Positions 14,631-22,487 are shown, counted from the first letter of the stretch. The stretch is 23,425 nt of DNA from Cacconaster sp033811195 (GCA_033811195.1 JAPXOZ010000022.1:1-23425); one strand, 5' to 3'. Numbers and translations are program-made. Notes: a model not told the origin generated them from the sequence alone.

Positions 14631-15980
14631 ATGAAAATAGTAATAGCGGGGGCAGGTGAGGTTGGAAGTCATCTTGCAAGGATGCTAAATGACGAATACC
14701 ACGACCTTATAATTATTGATGAGAACGAAGAAAATCTAGCTCACATTAGTGAAAACATGGACGTTCTAATTGTCCAGGGCAATCCTACTTCCATTAGTGT
14801 TCTTGCTGAGGCAGGAGTGGAGAATGCGGACCTCTTTGTAGCTGTAAGTCCTGCGAAGGATCAGAACATCAATATCATTTCTGCACTTTTGGCCAAACGG
14901 ATGGGAGCTAAAAGAGTTACGGCACGGATCAATAATGATGAATACCTCGATTATCAAAACAAATTCCTATTTAAGGAACTTGGTATTGACATGCTTTTTT
15001 ATCCTGAGAAAAGCGCCGCGGACGAGATTGTGGATCTTCTCAAGAAATCGGAGTTGTCGGACTTTGTGGGCTTTGCCAACGGACGTTTGCAGTTAGTCGT
15101 TATACGGCTAGAAGAAGGAGCTCCTCTTGTGGGCAAATGTCCTGCCGATTTTGATTACCCTGCAGAAGACCTTCCTTTTAGGACTGTAGCTATTGCCCGG
15201 GGCGATGAGACCATCATCCCGCATCGGGAGACCATATTCAAGGTCAACGACCTGGTCTATGTTATCGCACGCAAGGAAGCTGTTAGCGAGGTGATGTCTT
15301 ATTCAGGAAAGGAGGAGATAGAGATACGCCGCATTACTATCCTCGGAGGCGGAAAAATAGGCGAAATTCTCGCTCAAAGACTAGAACCTACTGCTGACTT
15401 CATAAAGATTATTGAGATCAATAAGGAGCGTTGTGAAGTTCTTTCGGAGCGTCTGGACAAAACGCTTGTCATAAACGGAGATGGGCGTAATTCCGACTTT
15501 CTCTATGAGGAGGATGTCAAGAGTTGCGATGCATTCGTAGCTGTAACATCGAGTTCGGAGACCAACATTCTCTCCTGTGTTGCAGCCAAAAGAATGGGCG
15601 TTGCCAAGACCATTGCCGAAGTGGAAAATTTGGAATACATACGTCTTGCTGAGGAAATAGGCGTGGATTCGGTAATAAACAAAAAGTTAATCGCTGCAAG
15701 CCGTATTTTCCGTGTCACTCTTTCCAATCACATCCGTACCATAAAATGTCTCGGTAGTTCTGATGCTGAAGCCATCGAATATGTGGTAAATGTAGGCAGC
15801 CATATCACAACTGCCCCTATTAAAGATCTCAATTTTCCCAAGGATGCCGTTATCGGCGGTGTCATAAGGGGACAGGAGGCATTTATTGCGGTAGGCACAA
15901 CGCATATCAAACCTCATGACAGGGTCGCCGTATTTGCACTTCCATCCGCTTTAAGTAAACTTGAAAAGTTTTTTGCCTGA
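14631..15980 (+). CDS. trkA: Trk system potassium uptake regulatory protein TrkA
   Basis: The 449-aa cytosolic protein has two tandem RCK units, each a Rossmann NAD(H)-binding domain plus a C-terminal domain. The first opens with IVIAGAGEVGSHLARML (GxGxxG at residues 7-12) and an acidic ribose-binding stretch IIIDENEENL. The second starts at about residue 233 with ITILGGGKIGEILAQRLE. The ring of TrkA gates the TrkH potassium channel in response to nucleotides. The usual partner trkH is not next to it; aspA follows instead, so TrkH must be elsewhere. Length matches full two-domain TrkA. No separate promoter is evident, so it may depend on folE transcription. Confidence 0.95.
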   Translation: MKIVIAGAGEVGSHLARMLNDEYHDLIIIDENEENLAHISENMDVLIVQGNPTSISVLAEAGVENADLFVAVSPAKDQNINIISALLAKRMGAKRVTARINNDEYLDYQNKFLFKELGIDMLFYPEKSAADEIVDLLKKSELSDFVGFANGRLQLVVIRLEEGAPLVGKCPADFDYPAEDLPFRTVAIARGDETIIPHRETIFKVNDLVYVIARKEAVSEVMSYSGKEEIEIRRITILGGGKIGEILAQRLEPTADFIKIIEINKERCEVLSERLDKTLVINGDGRNSDFLYEEDVKSCDAFVAVTSSSETNILSCVAAKRMGVAKTIAEVENLEYIRLAEEIGVDSVINKKLIAASRIFRVTLSNHIRTIKCLGSSDAEAIEYVVNVGSHITTAPIKDLNFPKDAVIGGVIRGQEAFIAVGTTHIKPHDRVAVFALPSALSKLEKFFA

Positions 15981-16006
15981 ATTTATGTTGAGATTAGAAT
16001 TATTAT

Positions 16007-16015
16007 TAAGTTTGC
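16007..16015 (+). promoter_or_regulatory. -7 element for aspA
   Basis: TAAGTTTGC matches TAnnTTTG plus C, 33 nt before the aspA ATG. The only -33-like word, GTTG at 15987-15990, is 16 nt upstream. The start site would be near 16020, so aspA probably has its own promoter apart from trkA. Confidence 0.55.
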
Positions 16016-16048
16016 GCGCATTTAATAATAATCAACTAATAATTCATT

Positions 16049-17479
16049 ATGATTCAATACAAATTCAAAACTTCAGGCAAAACAAGGTTAGACCACGACC
16101 TTCTTGGTGACAAGGAAGTGCCCGTAGAGGCGCTGTTCGGTGTACAAACTCTCCGCTGCATAGAAAATTTCGACATCAGCCGCGATCTTCTCGGTGACCA
16201 TCCCGAATTTATAAAGGCGTTCGGCATCGTAAAGAAGGGTGCAATTCTCGCCAATCACCAGCTCGGTCTGGTTTCTGATGAGATCAAGGATGCAATAGTT
16301 GCAGCTTGTGATGAACTTATGGAAGGCAAACATTGTGAGCATTTCCCCATTGACATGGTTCAGGGTGGGGCCGGCACTTCAGCCAATATGAATGCGAATG
16401 AGGTAATTGCAAACAGAGCTCTCCAGATTGCAGGCCACAAGCCGGGTGAGTATCAGTACATACATCCCAACGACCATGTAAATATGGCCCAGTCCACCAA
16501 TGATGCCTATCCTACTGCCATGCAGCTGGGAATGTATATGATCCATAAAGATTTGATGACGACTCTCAAAGCCCTCGCTCGCTCATTCCGTTCAAAAGAG
16601 AAAAAATTTGCGGATGTTATCAAGATGGGCCGTACACAGCTCCAGGACGCGGTGCCTATGACCCTTGGACAGTCATTCGGTGCTTATGCCTCCGCTATCG
16701 AGAATGAGATGAAACGTATTGACGAGGCTGCACAGGGCTTACTTGTAATTAATATGGGTGCTACTGCCATCGGTACCGGTATTACTTCCGAACCCGGTTA
16801 TGCAGAGGCTTGCACAAAGTATATCAAAAAGATTTCCGGTTGGAAGATTACTCTAGCCGAAGATCTGGTTGAGGCTACCAATGATACATCCGCTTTTGTG
16901 GTTTATTCTTCCGCTCTCAAGCATGTTGCTATCCGTATTTCAAAGATTTGCAATGACCTTCGTCTGCTCTCTTCGGGTCCACGTACAGGTCTTAATGAAA
17001 TTAATCTTCCTCCAAGGCAGCCGGGAAGCTCAATTATGCCGGGTAAAGTTAATCCTGTTATCCCCGAGGTGGTAAACCAGGTTTGCTTCAAGGTAATCGG
17101 AAACGATTTTGCTATCACAATGGCTTCTGAGGCAGCACAGCTTGAACTCAACGTAATGGAGCCCGTACTTGTACAATCCCTTGTGGAGTCTGCTACTTGG
17201 CTCATGAAAGCTTGCGACGCTCTCCGCACAAAATGTGTTGAAGGTATTACAGCTAATAAGAAGCGTTGCAGGGAACTCGTAGAATACAGCATCGGTATCG
17301 TGACAGCCCTCAAACCTTATTTAGGCTATTCCAAAATTACTGAGGTTGCCCAAGAGGCCCAAAAAACCGGTGGCAGTGTATACCAATTGGTTCTTGACAA
17401 GGGTTACCTTACCAAAGAGCAGCTTGACAAGATTATGGACCCGGCCAATATGACCAAACCGGTGAAGGTGGAGCTGTAA
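16049..17479 (+). CDS. aspA: Aspartate ammonia-lyase (aspartase)
   Basis: AspA reversibly deaminates L-aspartate to fumarate and ammonia in the cytosol. The 476-aa protein carries the fumarase/aspartase signature GSSIMPGKVNPVIPE (about residues 325-339), whose flexible loop holds the catalytic Ser, along with QGGAGTSANMNANEV and HVNMAQSTNDAYPTA, which line the active site. The first TRLDHDLLGDKEVP segment is the usual aspartase N-terminus; the ATG at 16049 adds a short leader. It separates from fumarase C by overall pattern (LRCIENFDIS, GDKEVPVEALFGVQT); confidence between the two is high, not absolute. It has a -7 promoter element upstream and heptads plus a strong terminator downstream. Fumarate made here could feed menaquinone-linked respiration. 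Confidence 0.95.
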   Translation: MIQYKFKTSGKTRLDHDLLGDKEVPVEALFGVQTLRCIENFDISRDLLGDHPEFIKAFGIVKKGAILANHQLGLVSDEIKDAIVAACDELMEGKHCEHFPIDMVQGGAGTSANMNANEVIANRALQIAGHKPGEYQYIHPNDHVNMAQSTNDAYPTAMQLGMYMIHKDLMTTLKALARSFRSKEKKFADVIKMGRTQLQDAVPMTLGQSFGAYASAIENEMKRIDEAAQGLLVINMGATAIGTGITSEPGYAEACTKYIKKISGWKITLAEDLVEATNDTSAFVVYSSALKHVAIRISKICNDLRLLSSGPRTGLNEINLPPRQPGSSIMPGKVNPVIPEVVNQVCFKVIGNDFAITMASEAAQLELNVMEPVLVQSLVESATWLMKACDALRTKCVEGITANKKRCRELVEYSIGIVTALKPYLGYSKITEVAQEAQKTGGSVYQLVLDKGYLTKEQLDKIMDPANMTKPVKVEL

Positions 17480-17481
17480 TG

Positions 17482-17516
17482 TTAGTTTTGAGTTCCGAGT
17501 TAGGAGTTCAGAGTTT
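17482..17516 (+). repeat. Heptanucleotide array between aspA stop and terminator
   Basis: Five units in perfect 7-nt phase: TTAGTTT, TGAGTTC (17489), CGAGTTA (17496), GGAGTTC (17503), AGAGTTT (17510). The array starts two bases after the stop codon and runs straight into the terminator stem, so it would be transcribed as the 3' untranslated end of the aspA mRNA. Confidence 0.8.
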
Positions 17517-17517
17517 A

Positions 17518-17547
17518 CAAAAAGAGTCCTTAAACGGGCTCTTTTTG
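17518..17547 (+). terminator. Terminator of aspA
   Basis: CAAAAAGAGTCC (17518-17529) pairs with GGGCTCTTTTTG (17536-17547) around TTAAAC, with one G-T wobble. The T-run is in the descending arm. Confidence 0.9.
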
Positions 17548-17571
17548 TGTATAGTTGTGAGTATTAGAATT

Positions 17572-17634
17572 TGATTGATGCGGGGTGCGAGTTACGCGTT
17601 ACGCGTTGCTTGATGCGGGGTTCGTGGGTGAGGG
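17572..17634 (+). repeat. Heptanucleotide array, G-rich type, beyond the aspA terminator
   Basis: Nine units in 7-nt phase: TGATTGA (17572), TGCGGGG (17579), TGCGAGT (17586), TACGCGT twice (17593, 17600), TGCTTGA (17607), TGCGGGG (17614), TTCGTGG (17621), GTGAGGG (17628). The two identical TACGCGT units and the repeated TGCGGGG make the period plain. It points the same way as the 17482 array. Confidence 0.75.
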
Positions 17635-17827
17635 GAAGCCGTTGAGTTCCTAAGTCGCCCTCGTGACATCAAAACCTACGTGGATGCGTTCGCATCGTGA
17701 TAACGTAATTTTACACTTAGATTTCTGTTGTGGAGTTACACTTAACTTTTGGCTGTACAAATTAAATAGTTTTTGTTTTACTTATAGGGTTTATGTCAAT
17801 TTAGCGCACTCCCCAGAATTTCCAAAC
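17635..17827. other. Non-coding core between two facing heptad arrays
   Basis: No credible gene lies here. Visible items are a perfect small hairpin (GATGCG, TT, CGCATC near 17683-17696), two copies of TTACACTTA (17711 and 17736, 25 nt apart), and a TTAGCGCA word at 17801. The block is flanked by heptad arrays in opposite orientation. No transposase ends or target-site duplication could be identified. Confidence 0.5.
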
Positions 17828-17897
17828 ACTCCTTACTCAATACTCGGAACTCAGAACTATCCCGCACCCCGTAACCCGTACCCCGCAACACTCCTTA
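17828..17897 (-). repeat. Heptanucleotide array, both types, beyond the glyA terminator
   Basis: Ten units in unbroken 7-nt phase: on the plus strand ACTCCTT (17828), ACTCAAT, ACTCGGA (17842), ACTCAGA (17849), ACTATCC (17856), then CGCACCC (17863), CGTAACC (17870), CGTACCC (17877), CGCAACA (17884), CTCCTTA (17891). On the glyA strand this reads first G-rich, then GAGT-type. It is the cleanest array in the window and shows that both heptad types share one frame. Confidence 0.85.
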
Positions 17898-17914
17898 GCG
17901 CAAATTAGCGCAAA
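17895..17914. repeat. Tandem decamer TTAGCGCAAA x2
   Basis: Two exact adjacent copies of TTAGCGCAAA (17895-17904 and 17905-17914). Related words occur at 17801 (TTAGCGCA) and 17953 (TTAGCGTAAA), so four copies surround the glyA 3' end. Confidence 0.7.
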
Positions 17915-17948
17915 AACCCCTGAAAGTCTTTATACTTTCAGGGGTTTT
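17913..17948 (-). terminator. Terminator of glyA
   Basis: AAAACCCCTGAAAGT (17913-17927) pairs perfectly with ACTTTCAGGGGTTTT (17934-17948) over a 6-nt loop, 26 nt beyond the glyA stop codon. The minus-strand descending arm ends in a T-run. Confidence 0.92.
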
Positions 17949-17974
17949 GTCATTAGCGTAAAAGAATCAGGCTT

Positions 17975-19255
17975 CTACCACCTATTTAGCGGCAGACCGC
18001 TCATCTTCATTCTTACCTGTTCTTTTACCTGTGCGATTACATTGTCGTCATCGAGATTGCTGAGTACCTTGTCAACCAGATCGACGATGCCGGCCATATC
18101 TTTTTCAACCAAGCCGCGTGAGGTGATAGCAGGAGTACCTACTCTCATACCTGAGGTCTGGAATGCTGAGCGGCTGTCAAAGGGTACCATATTTTTATTT
18201 ACGGTAATGTCGGCCTTTCCGAGTACATCCTCAGCAACTCTACCCGTTAGGTCGGGGAATTTTGAGCGGAAGTCTATAAGCATAAGGTGATTGTCTGTAC
18301 CACCTGATACTACGTGATAACCCTTCTCGACAAATGCTTTGGCCATGGCATGAGCATTCTTGAGTACCTGCTCCTGATATGTCTTGAACTCCGGCTGGAG
18401 AGCTTCATAGAAGGAAACAGCCTTGGCTGCGATACAGTGCTCGAGTGGACCACCCTGAATACCGGGGAATACGCTTGAATTGATCAACGAAGACATTTTT
18501 CTGATCACACCTTTCCGTGTTTTAATTCCCCAGGGGTTATCAAAGTCTTTGCCAATGAGGATTATGCCTCCACGGGGACCTCTAAGGGTCTTGTGAGTGG
18601 TAGAGGTAACAATATGGGCATACTTAACAGGGTTTGAGAGCAGACCTGCTGCAATTAGTCCGGCAGGGTGCGCCATATCCACCATAAATAGGGCACCTAT
18701 CTTGTCAGCTATTGCGCGCATTCTCTCCCAGTCCCACTCTCTCGAGTAGGCGGAAGCACCTCCGACGAGGAGTTTGGGGCGATACTTCAGAGCTTTGCGC
18801 TCCATTTGGTCATAATCCACCATACCGGTCTCACGGTTGAGTTGGTAGCCGATGGCATTATAGAGAATGCCTGACATATTGACGGGAGAACCGTGTGTTA
18901 AGTGGCCGCCATGATCCAGGTCAAGACCCATAAAAGTGTCACCGGGCTTCAGGCAAACCATAAAAACGGCCATATTGGCCTGCGCACCGGAGTGAGGCTG
19001 CACATTGGCGTATTCGGCATCGAAAAGCTGACAGAGACGGTCGATTGCGAGTTGTTCGATCTGATCTATTACCTCGCAACCACCATAGTATCTTGCTCCG
19101 GGATAGCCTTCGGCGTATTTATTTGTGCAAACTGAACCCAATGCTGCAAGCACCTGGTTGCTTACAAAATTTTCGGATGCTATCAGCTCAATACCTTGAG
19201 TCTGGCGCTCCTCTTCTTTCCTTAGTAATTCGGATATTTGAACGTCTTGTTTCAT
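17975..19255 (-). CDS. glyA: Serine hydroxymethyltransferase
   Basis: GlyA interconverts serine plus tetrahydrofolate with glycine plus 5,10-methylene-tetrahydrofolate in the cytosol, the main source of one-carbon units. At 426 aa it has the usual bacterial length. The PLP attachment motif STTHKTLRGPRGG is intact, with the Schiff-base lysine at K222. Other marks are IELIASENFVS near the start, NKYAEGYPGARYYGG, and DMAHPAGLIAAG with the PLP-binding Asp and His. The ATG gives the usual short N-terminal helix. It has its own promoter and terminator and diverges from the RNA methyltransferase gene. It converges on aspA across a 495-nt non-coding region rich in repeats. Functionally it uses the folate whose synthesis FolE begins. 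Confidence 0.97.
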   Translation of the reverse strand: MKQDVQISELLRKEEERQTQGIELIASENFVSNQVLAALGSVCTNKYAEGYPGARYYGGCEVIDQIEQLAIDRLCQLFDAEYANVQPHSGAQANMAVFMVCLKPGDTFMGLDLDHGGHLTHGSPVNMSGILYNAIGYQLNRETGMVDYDQMERKALKYRPKLLVGGASAYSREWDWERMRAIADKIGALFMVDMAHPAGLIAAGLLSNPVKYAHIVTSTTHKTLRGPRGGIILIGKDFDNPWGIKTRKGVIRKMSSLINSSVFPGIQGGPLEHCIAAKAVSFYEALQPEFKTYQEQVLKNAHAMAKAFVEKGYHVVSGGTDNHLMLIDFRSKFPDLTGRVAEDVLGKADITVNKNMVPFDSRSAFQTSGMRVGTPAITSRGLVEKDMAGIVDLVDKVLSNLDDDNVIAQVKEQVRMKMSGLPLNRW

Positions 19256-19283
19256 TGTAATATTGTTTGTGTAATTATTTTCG

Positions 19284-19291
19284 TACTTTTG
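19284..19291 (+). promoter_or_regulatory. -7 element for the SpoU methyltransferase gene
   Basis: TACTTTTG is an exact TAnnTTTG match; an ATTG word 18 nt upstream could act as -33. Transcription would start near 19297, about 54 nt before the ATG. Confidence 0.55.
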
Positions 19292-19318
19292 TGTCTCTGC
19301 TTTAGCGGATTCAAATCA

Positions 19319-19326
19319 CAAAGATA
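19319..19326 (-). promoter_or_regulatory. -7 element for glyA
   Basis: The minus strand reads TATCTTTG, an exact match, with a TTGG word 18 nt further upstream (19345-19348) as a possible -33. Transcription would start near 19312, leaving a 57-nt leader. The start site lies beyond that of the opposing gene, so the two transcripts would overlap at their 5' ends. Confidence 0.55.
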
Positions 19327-19350
19327 ACTTTTTTACGACTTTTTCCAACT

Positions 19351-19881
19351 ATGTTTCGAAAACTTTTGAACAGTGAGCTTAACCGTATCACTCCCGAAGA
19401 ATTCAAATTGAGGAAAAAGATGCCTGTAATCGTAATCCTAGACAATATCCGCAGTCAACACAATATCGGTTCCGCATTTCGTAGTTGCGACGCATTCCTT
19501 GTTGAGAAACTTTTCCTATGTGGCATCTGTGCGGTGCCTCCCACCACCGAAATACACAAGTCTGCCCTCGGTGCTGAGTTTAGCATGGAATGGGAGTATC
19601 TTGAAAATACAGCAGAAGCTGTGCGTCGTCTAAAGGAGGAGGGGTATGTGATAGTGAGTGTAGAGCAGACGGAACACTCCACCCTTTTGCAGGATTTTCG
19701 TCCCCAGGAGGGAGCCAGGTACGCTTTAATTTTCGGCAATGAAGTGCGCGGAGTGCAGCAGGAGGTTATAAACTTAAGCGACATTTGTCTGGAGATTCCT
19801 CAGTACGGCACCAAGCATTCGCTGAATGTCTCGGTTTCGATAGGAGTGGTGCTTTGGGACGTGGTTTCTAAAATGGTTTGA
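19351..19881 (+). CDS. SpoU/TrmH-family RNA methyltransferase
   Basis: The 176-aa protein is a compact SPOUT-class, SAM-dependent 2'-O-ribose methyltransferase. All three SpoU motifs are visible: motif 1 NIRSQHNIGSAFRSCDAF (about residues 33-50) with the conserved Asn and Arg, motif 2 LIFGNEVRGV, and motif 3 IPQYGTKHSLNVSVSIGVVLWD, which together make the trefoil-knot SAM pocket. It lacks the N-terminal substrate-binding extension of RlmB. tRNA or rRNA is the expected substrate, but sequence alone does not tell which. It diverges from glyA, and the metalloprotease starts 19 nt after its stop, so the two may share a transcript. Confidence 0.92.
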   Translation: MFRKLLNSELNRITPEEFKLRKKMPVIVILDNIRSQHNIGSAFRSCDAFLVEKLFLCGICAVPPTTEIHKSALGAEFSMEWEYLENTAEAVRRLKEEGYVIVSVEQTEHSTLLQDFRPQEGARYALIFGNEVRGVQQEVINLSDICLEIPQYGTKHSLNVSVSIGVVLWDVVSKMV

Positions 19882-19900
19882 TTTTTTAAAAATAGATACG

Positions 19901-22402
19901 ATGAAATTATTATTGACAATCATTATGGCGGGAGCTTTACTTTTTGGCCCCGCAACCTCCTTCGCCCAGCGCAACAGGCAATCTAATGATTCCAGAATAC
20001 CTGTAGTAAAGGCTGATTCAAAGAGCGATTCAACCAAGAAAAGCCCCCAATGTCCTGTTTTAATCGAAAAATTCATTACAAAAGAGGCTTCTAAAATGGA
20101 GGGTATGACCACTGTTTACAAGCAGGATGGTAAGTATTATCTCACAATTCCGGATAGTCTCATTGATAAGGATATTTTGATGGTATCCAGAGTCTCTCAA
20201 TCTGCAGCTGAGATTAGGGGTAGTTTCAGTGGCTATGCCGGCGACCACATAGGCAGTGGCCTCTACAGATTTGAAAAAGGTCCGGACAATAAGGTTTTTC
20301 TAAGAAAAGTATCGGTTAGAGAGCGTTCGCAAGACTCAATTATGAGTAAGAATATTCTCAAGTCCAATCTCACTCCGATTATCGGCTCATTCCCCATAAA
20401 GGCTTGGAATGAGGATAAGAGCCTTTCTATCATCGATGTGACCGATTTCTTCAATGCAGATTCGGAAGAGCTATATTTCTCGAAGAGCACCAAAACTTCG
20501 TTCAAGCTCGGAGCTCAGGACAAAGATAAATCCTACATCAGCGGTATCAGAACCTATCCCATAAATACCGAGGTGACAGTGGTGAAGACCTTTGCTCGAA
20601 CTACCGGTGGCAATGCCACCTACGAGTTAAACTGCTCATTTGTTCTGCTGCCCGAGGTGCCGATGACACCCCGTTACTATGACGAGAGAGTAGGCTATTT
20701 TACCACATCCTATACTGACTTTGATAAGAATCCTCACGGTGTGGAGAGAGTACAGCTGATTACCCGCTGGAGACTCGAACCTCGACCTGAAGATCTTGAG
20801 AAGTACAAAAGAGGTGAGCTTGTAGAGCCTGAAAAGCCGATTGTCTATTATATAGACCCTTCGACTCCCGCTAAGTGGGTTCCTTACCTGATACAGGGCG
20901 TAAATGACTGGGAGCCGGTTTTCCGAAATGCCGGATTCAAGAATGCAATTCGCGCAGAGATGGCGCCTACTCCAGAACAGGACTCCACTTGGTCTCTTGA
21001 GGACGCAAGATACTCAGCAATCGTTTACAAACCCTCCGATATAGCAAATGCCAGCGGTCCTCATGTCAACGATCCCCGCTCGGGCGAAATTATAGAGAGC
21101 CACATCAACTGGTACCACAATGTGATGTCACTTCTGCACAACTGGTATTTCATTCAATGCTCACCGGTAGATGAAGGGGCGCGCACAATGAACTTCGATG
21201 ACGAACTGATGGGACAGCTCATCAGATTTGTCTCCTCCCACGAGGTGGGGCATACCCTTGGATTGCGCCACAACTTTTTTGGCTCGGCTGTCGCCACCAC
21301 AAAACAGCTGCGTGATCCCGAGTACCTCAAGAAGTATGGACATACCACCTCCATAATGGACTATTCTCGCTTCAACTTCGTAGCTCAGCCAGGAGACGAT
21401 ATTCCTCGTGAACTGCTATTTCCTCGCATAAGTACTTATGACAACTGGGCAATTGAGTGGGGCTACAGGAGATTTTACGAATATGATGATCCTAAGAAAG
21501 AGCTCCCTATGCTCAATAAATGGATTATAGAGAAAACGGCGGATCCCCTATACTTCTTCGGCACCGAATCGAGCCCCAATGACCCCCGCTACCAGAGTGA
21601 GGATCTGGGCAACAATCAGATGGAAACTAACGAACTCGGCATTCGCAATCTGAAGTACATAATGGATAACCTTATTGAATGGACTTCCGAACCAAACAAG
21701 GGATACGACGCCCTCCGCAATATGCACAATCAGGTTTTCACACAATACCGTCGCTACATCAGGCACGTTGCCAAATGGGTTGGAGGAGTATATGAGACCC
21801 CTAAACGTGTAGAAATGGAGGGTAATGTTTATGCTCCGGTGGAAAAATCCAAACAACAAGCGGCTATGGCCTTCCTCAACAGGCACATTTTTAATCCTCC
21901 GTCATGGCTTGTGCCCGGAGATGTCCTCAATAAAATTTTAACCAAGCCGGAGATCATAATGGACAATGCTTATAAGGCAGTTTTCGGAGACTTACTAAGC
22001 AAAAGGGTAATGCTCAACCTTTATGAGGCGGAGCTGCAGTATGGCAGCATGGCATATACCATGACAGACCTCTTCGCAGATCTCAATAAATATGTGTGGG
22101 ATAGCCCCATGCCCAGATCTGCGACTGCCAGATCATATAAACGCATGGGACAGAAGGTCTATGTGACTCTGCTTTGCGGTCTCTTTACGGGAGAAACTGC
22201 CATAAGGGCAACAGATACAACAAAAGATCACACAGATATCAACTCGATGGCGTACTACCAGTTGAAAAATCTCAGGTATAAGCTTTCCGTCAAAAACAGC
22301 ACTGATCCTCTTGAGAGTGCTCACAATGATTATCTTGTAAAGGTTATCGACAAGGCTTTCAATCAGGTGTTTGACGCGTCGGTGGTTAAAGCAAAAGAGT
22401 AG
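19901..22402 (+). CDS. Secreted zinc-dependent metalloprotease (DUF5117/DUF4953 type)
   Basis: The 833-aa precursor has a Sec signal peptide (cleavage near SFAQ, residue 23) and no lipobox. The N-terminal region (to about residue 310) is beta-rich and fits DUF5118/DUF5117 of Bacteroidetes proteases. The metzincin zinc site HEVGHTLGLRHNF gives H447, H451 and H457 as ligands with E448 as catalytic base, followed by a Met-containing turn SIMDYSRFNF. The C-terminal third resembles DUF4953. It is probably a periplasmic or exported peptidase; substrates are unknown. It follows the SpoU gene by 19 nt and ends in a hairpin terminator. All catalytic residues are intact. Confidence 0.92.
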   Translation: MKLLLTIIMAGALLFGPATSFAQRNRQSNDSRIPVVKADSKSDSTKKSPQCPVLIEKFITKEASKMEGMTTVYKQDGKYYLTIPDSLIDKDILMVSRVSQSAAEIRGSFSGYAGDHIGSGLYRFEKGPDNKVFLRKVSVRERSQDSIMSKNILKSNLTPIIGSFPIKAWNEDKSLSIIDVTDFFNADSEELYFSKSTKTSFKLGAQDKDKSYISGIRTYPINTEVTVVKTFARTTGGNATYELNCSFVLLPEVPMTPRYYDERVGYFTTSYTDFDKNPHGVERVQLITRWRLEPRPEDLEKYKRGELVEPEKPIVYYIDPSTPAKWVPYLIQGVNDWEPVFRNAGFKNAIRAEMAPTPEQDSTWSLEDARYSAIVYKPSDIANASGPHVNDPRSGEIIESHINWYHNVMSLLHNWYFIQCSPVDEGARTMNFDDELMGQLIRFVSSHEVGHTLGLRHNFFGSAVATTKQLRDPEYLKKYGHTTSIMDYSRFNFVAQPGDDIPRELLFPRISTYDNWAIEWGYRRFYEYDDPKKELPMLNKWIIEKTADPLYFFGTESSPNDPRYQSEDLGNNQMETNELGIRNLKYIMDNLIEWTSEPNKGYDALRNMHNQVFTQYRRYIRHVAKWVGGVYETPKRVEMEGNVYAPVEKSKQQAAMAFLNRHIFNPPSWLVPGDVLNKILTKPEIIMDNAYKAVFGDLLSKRVMLNLYEAELQYGSMAYTMTDLFADLNKYVWDSPMPRSATARSYKRMGQKVYVTLLCGLFTGETAIRATDTTKDHTDINSMAYYQLKNLRYKLSVKNSTDPLESAHNDYLVKVIDKAFNQVFDASVVKAKE

Positions 22403-22453
22403 TCGCTCAGCTATCTGGATACACAATAATTGATGAGCCTCGAGAGTGACATT

Positions 22454-22487
22454 AACCCCGAAAGTTAGATAAAAAACTCTCGGGGTT
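22454..22487 (+). terminator. Terminator of the metalloprotease gene
   Basis: AACCCCGAAAGTT (22454-22466) pairs with AACTCTCGGGGTT (22475-22487) with one mismatch around an 8-nt loop, 51 nt after the stop codon. The T-tract that follows is only partial. Confidence 0.75.

Noticed and set aside
17635..17827. Miniature transposable element
   Set aside because: The flanking arrays are inverted, but no sharp terminal inverted repeats or target-site duplication could be defined; kept only as a possibility under the findings.
17828..17897. CRISPR or iteron origin in the heptad arrays
   Set aside because: No spacers, units are degenerate and only 7 nt, and no cas, rep or dnaA-type gene or DnaA-box cluster is near.
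17663..17908. 81-aa open frame between aspA and glyA
   Set aside because: Its C-terminal half is just the translation of the heptad array (Pro/Asn/Tyr pattern of period 7 nt), it has no promoter or ribosome site, and no protein-like pattern.
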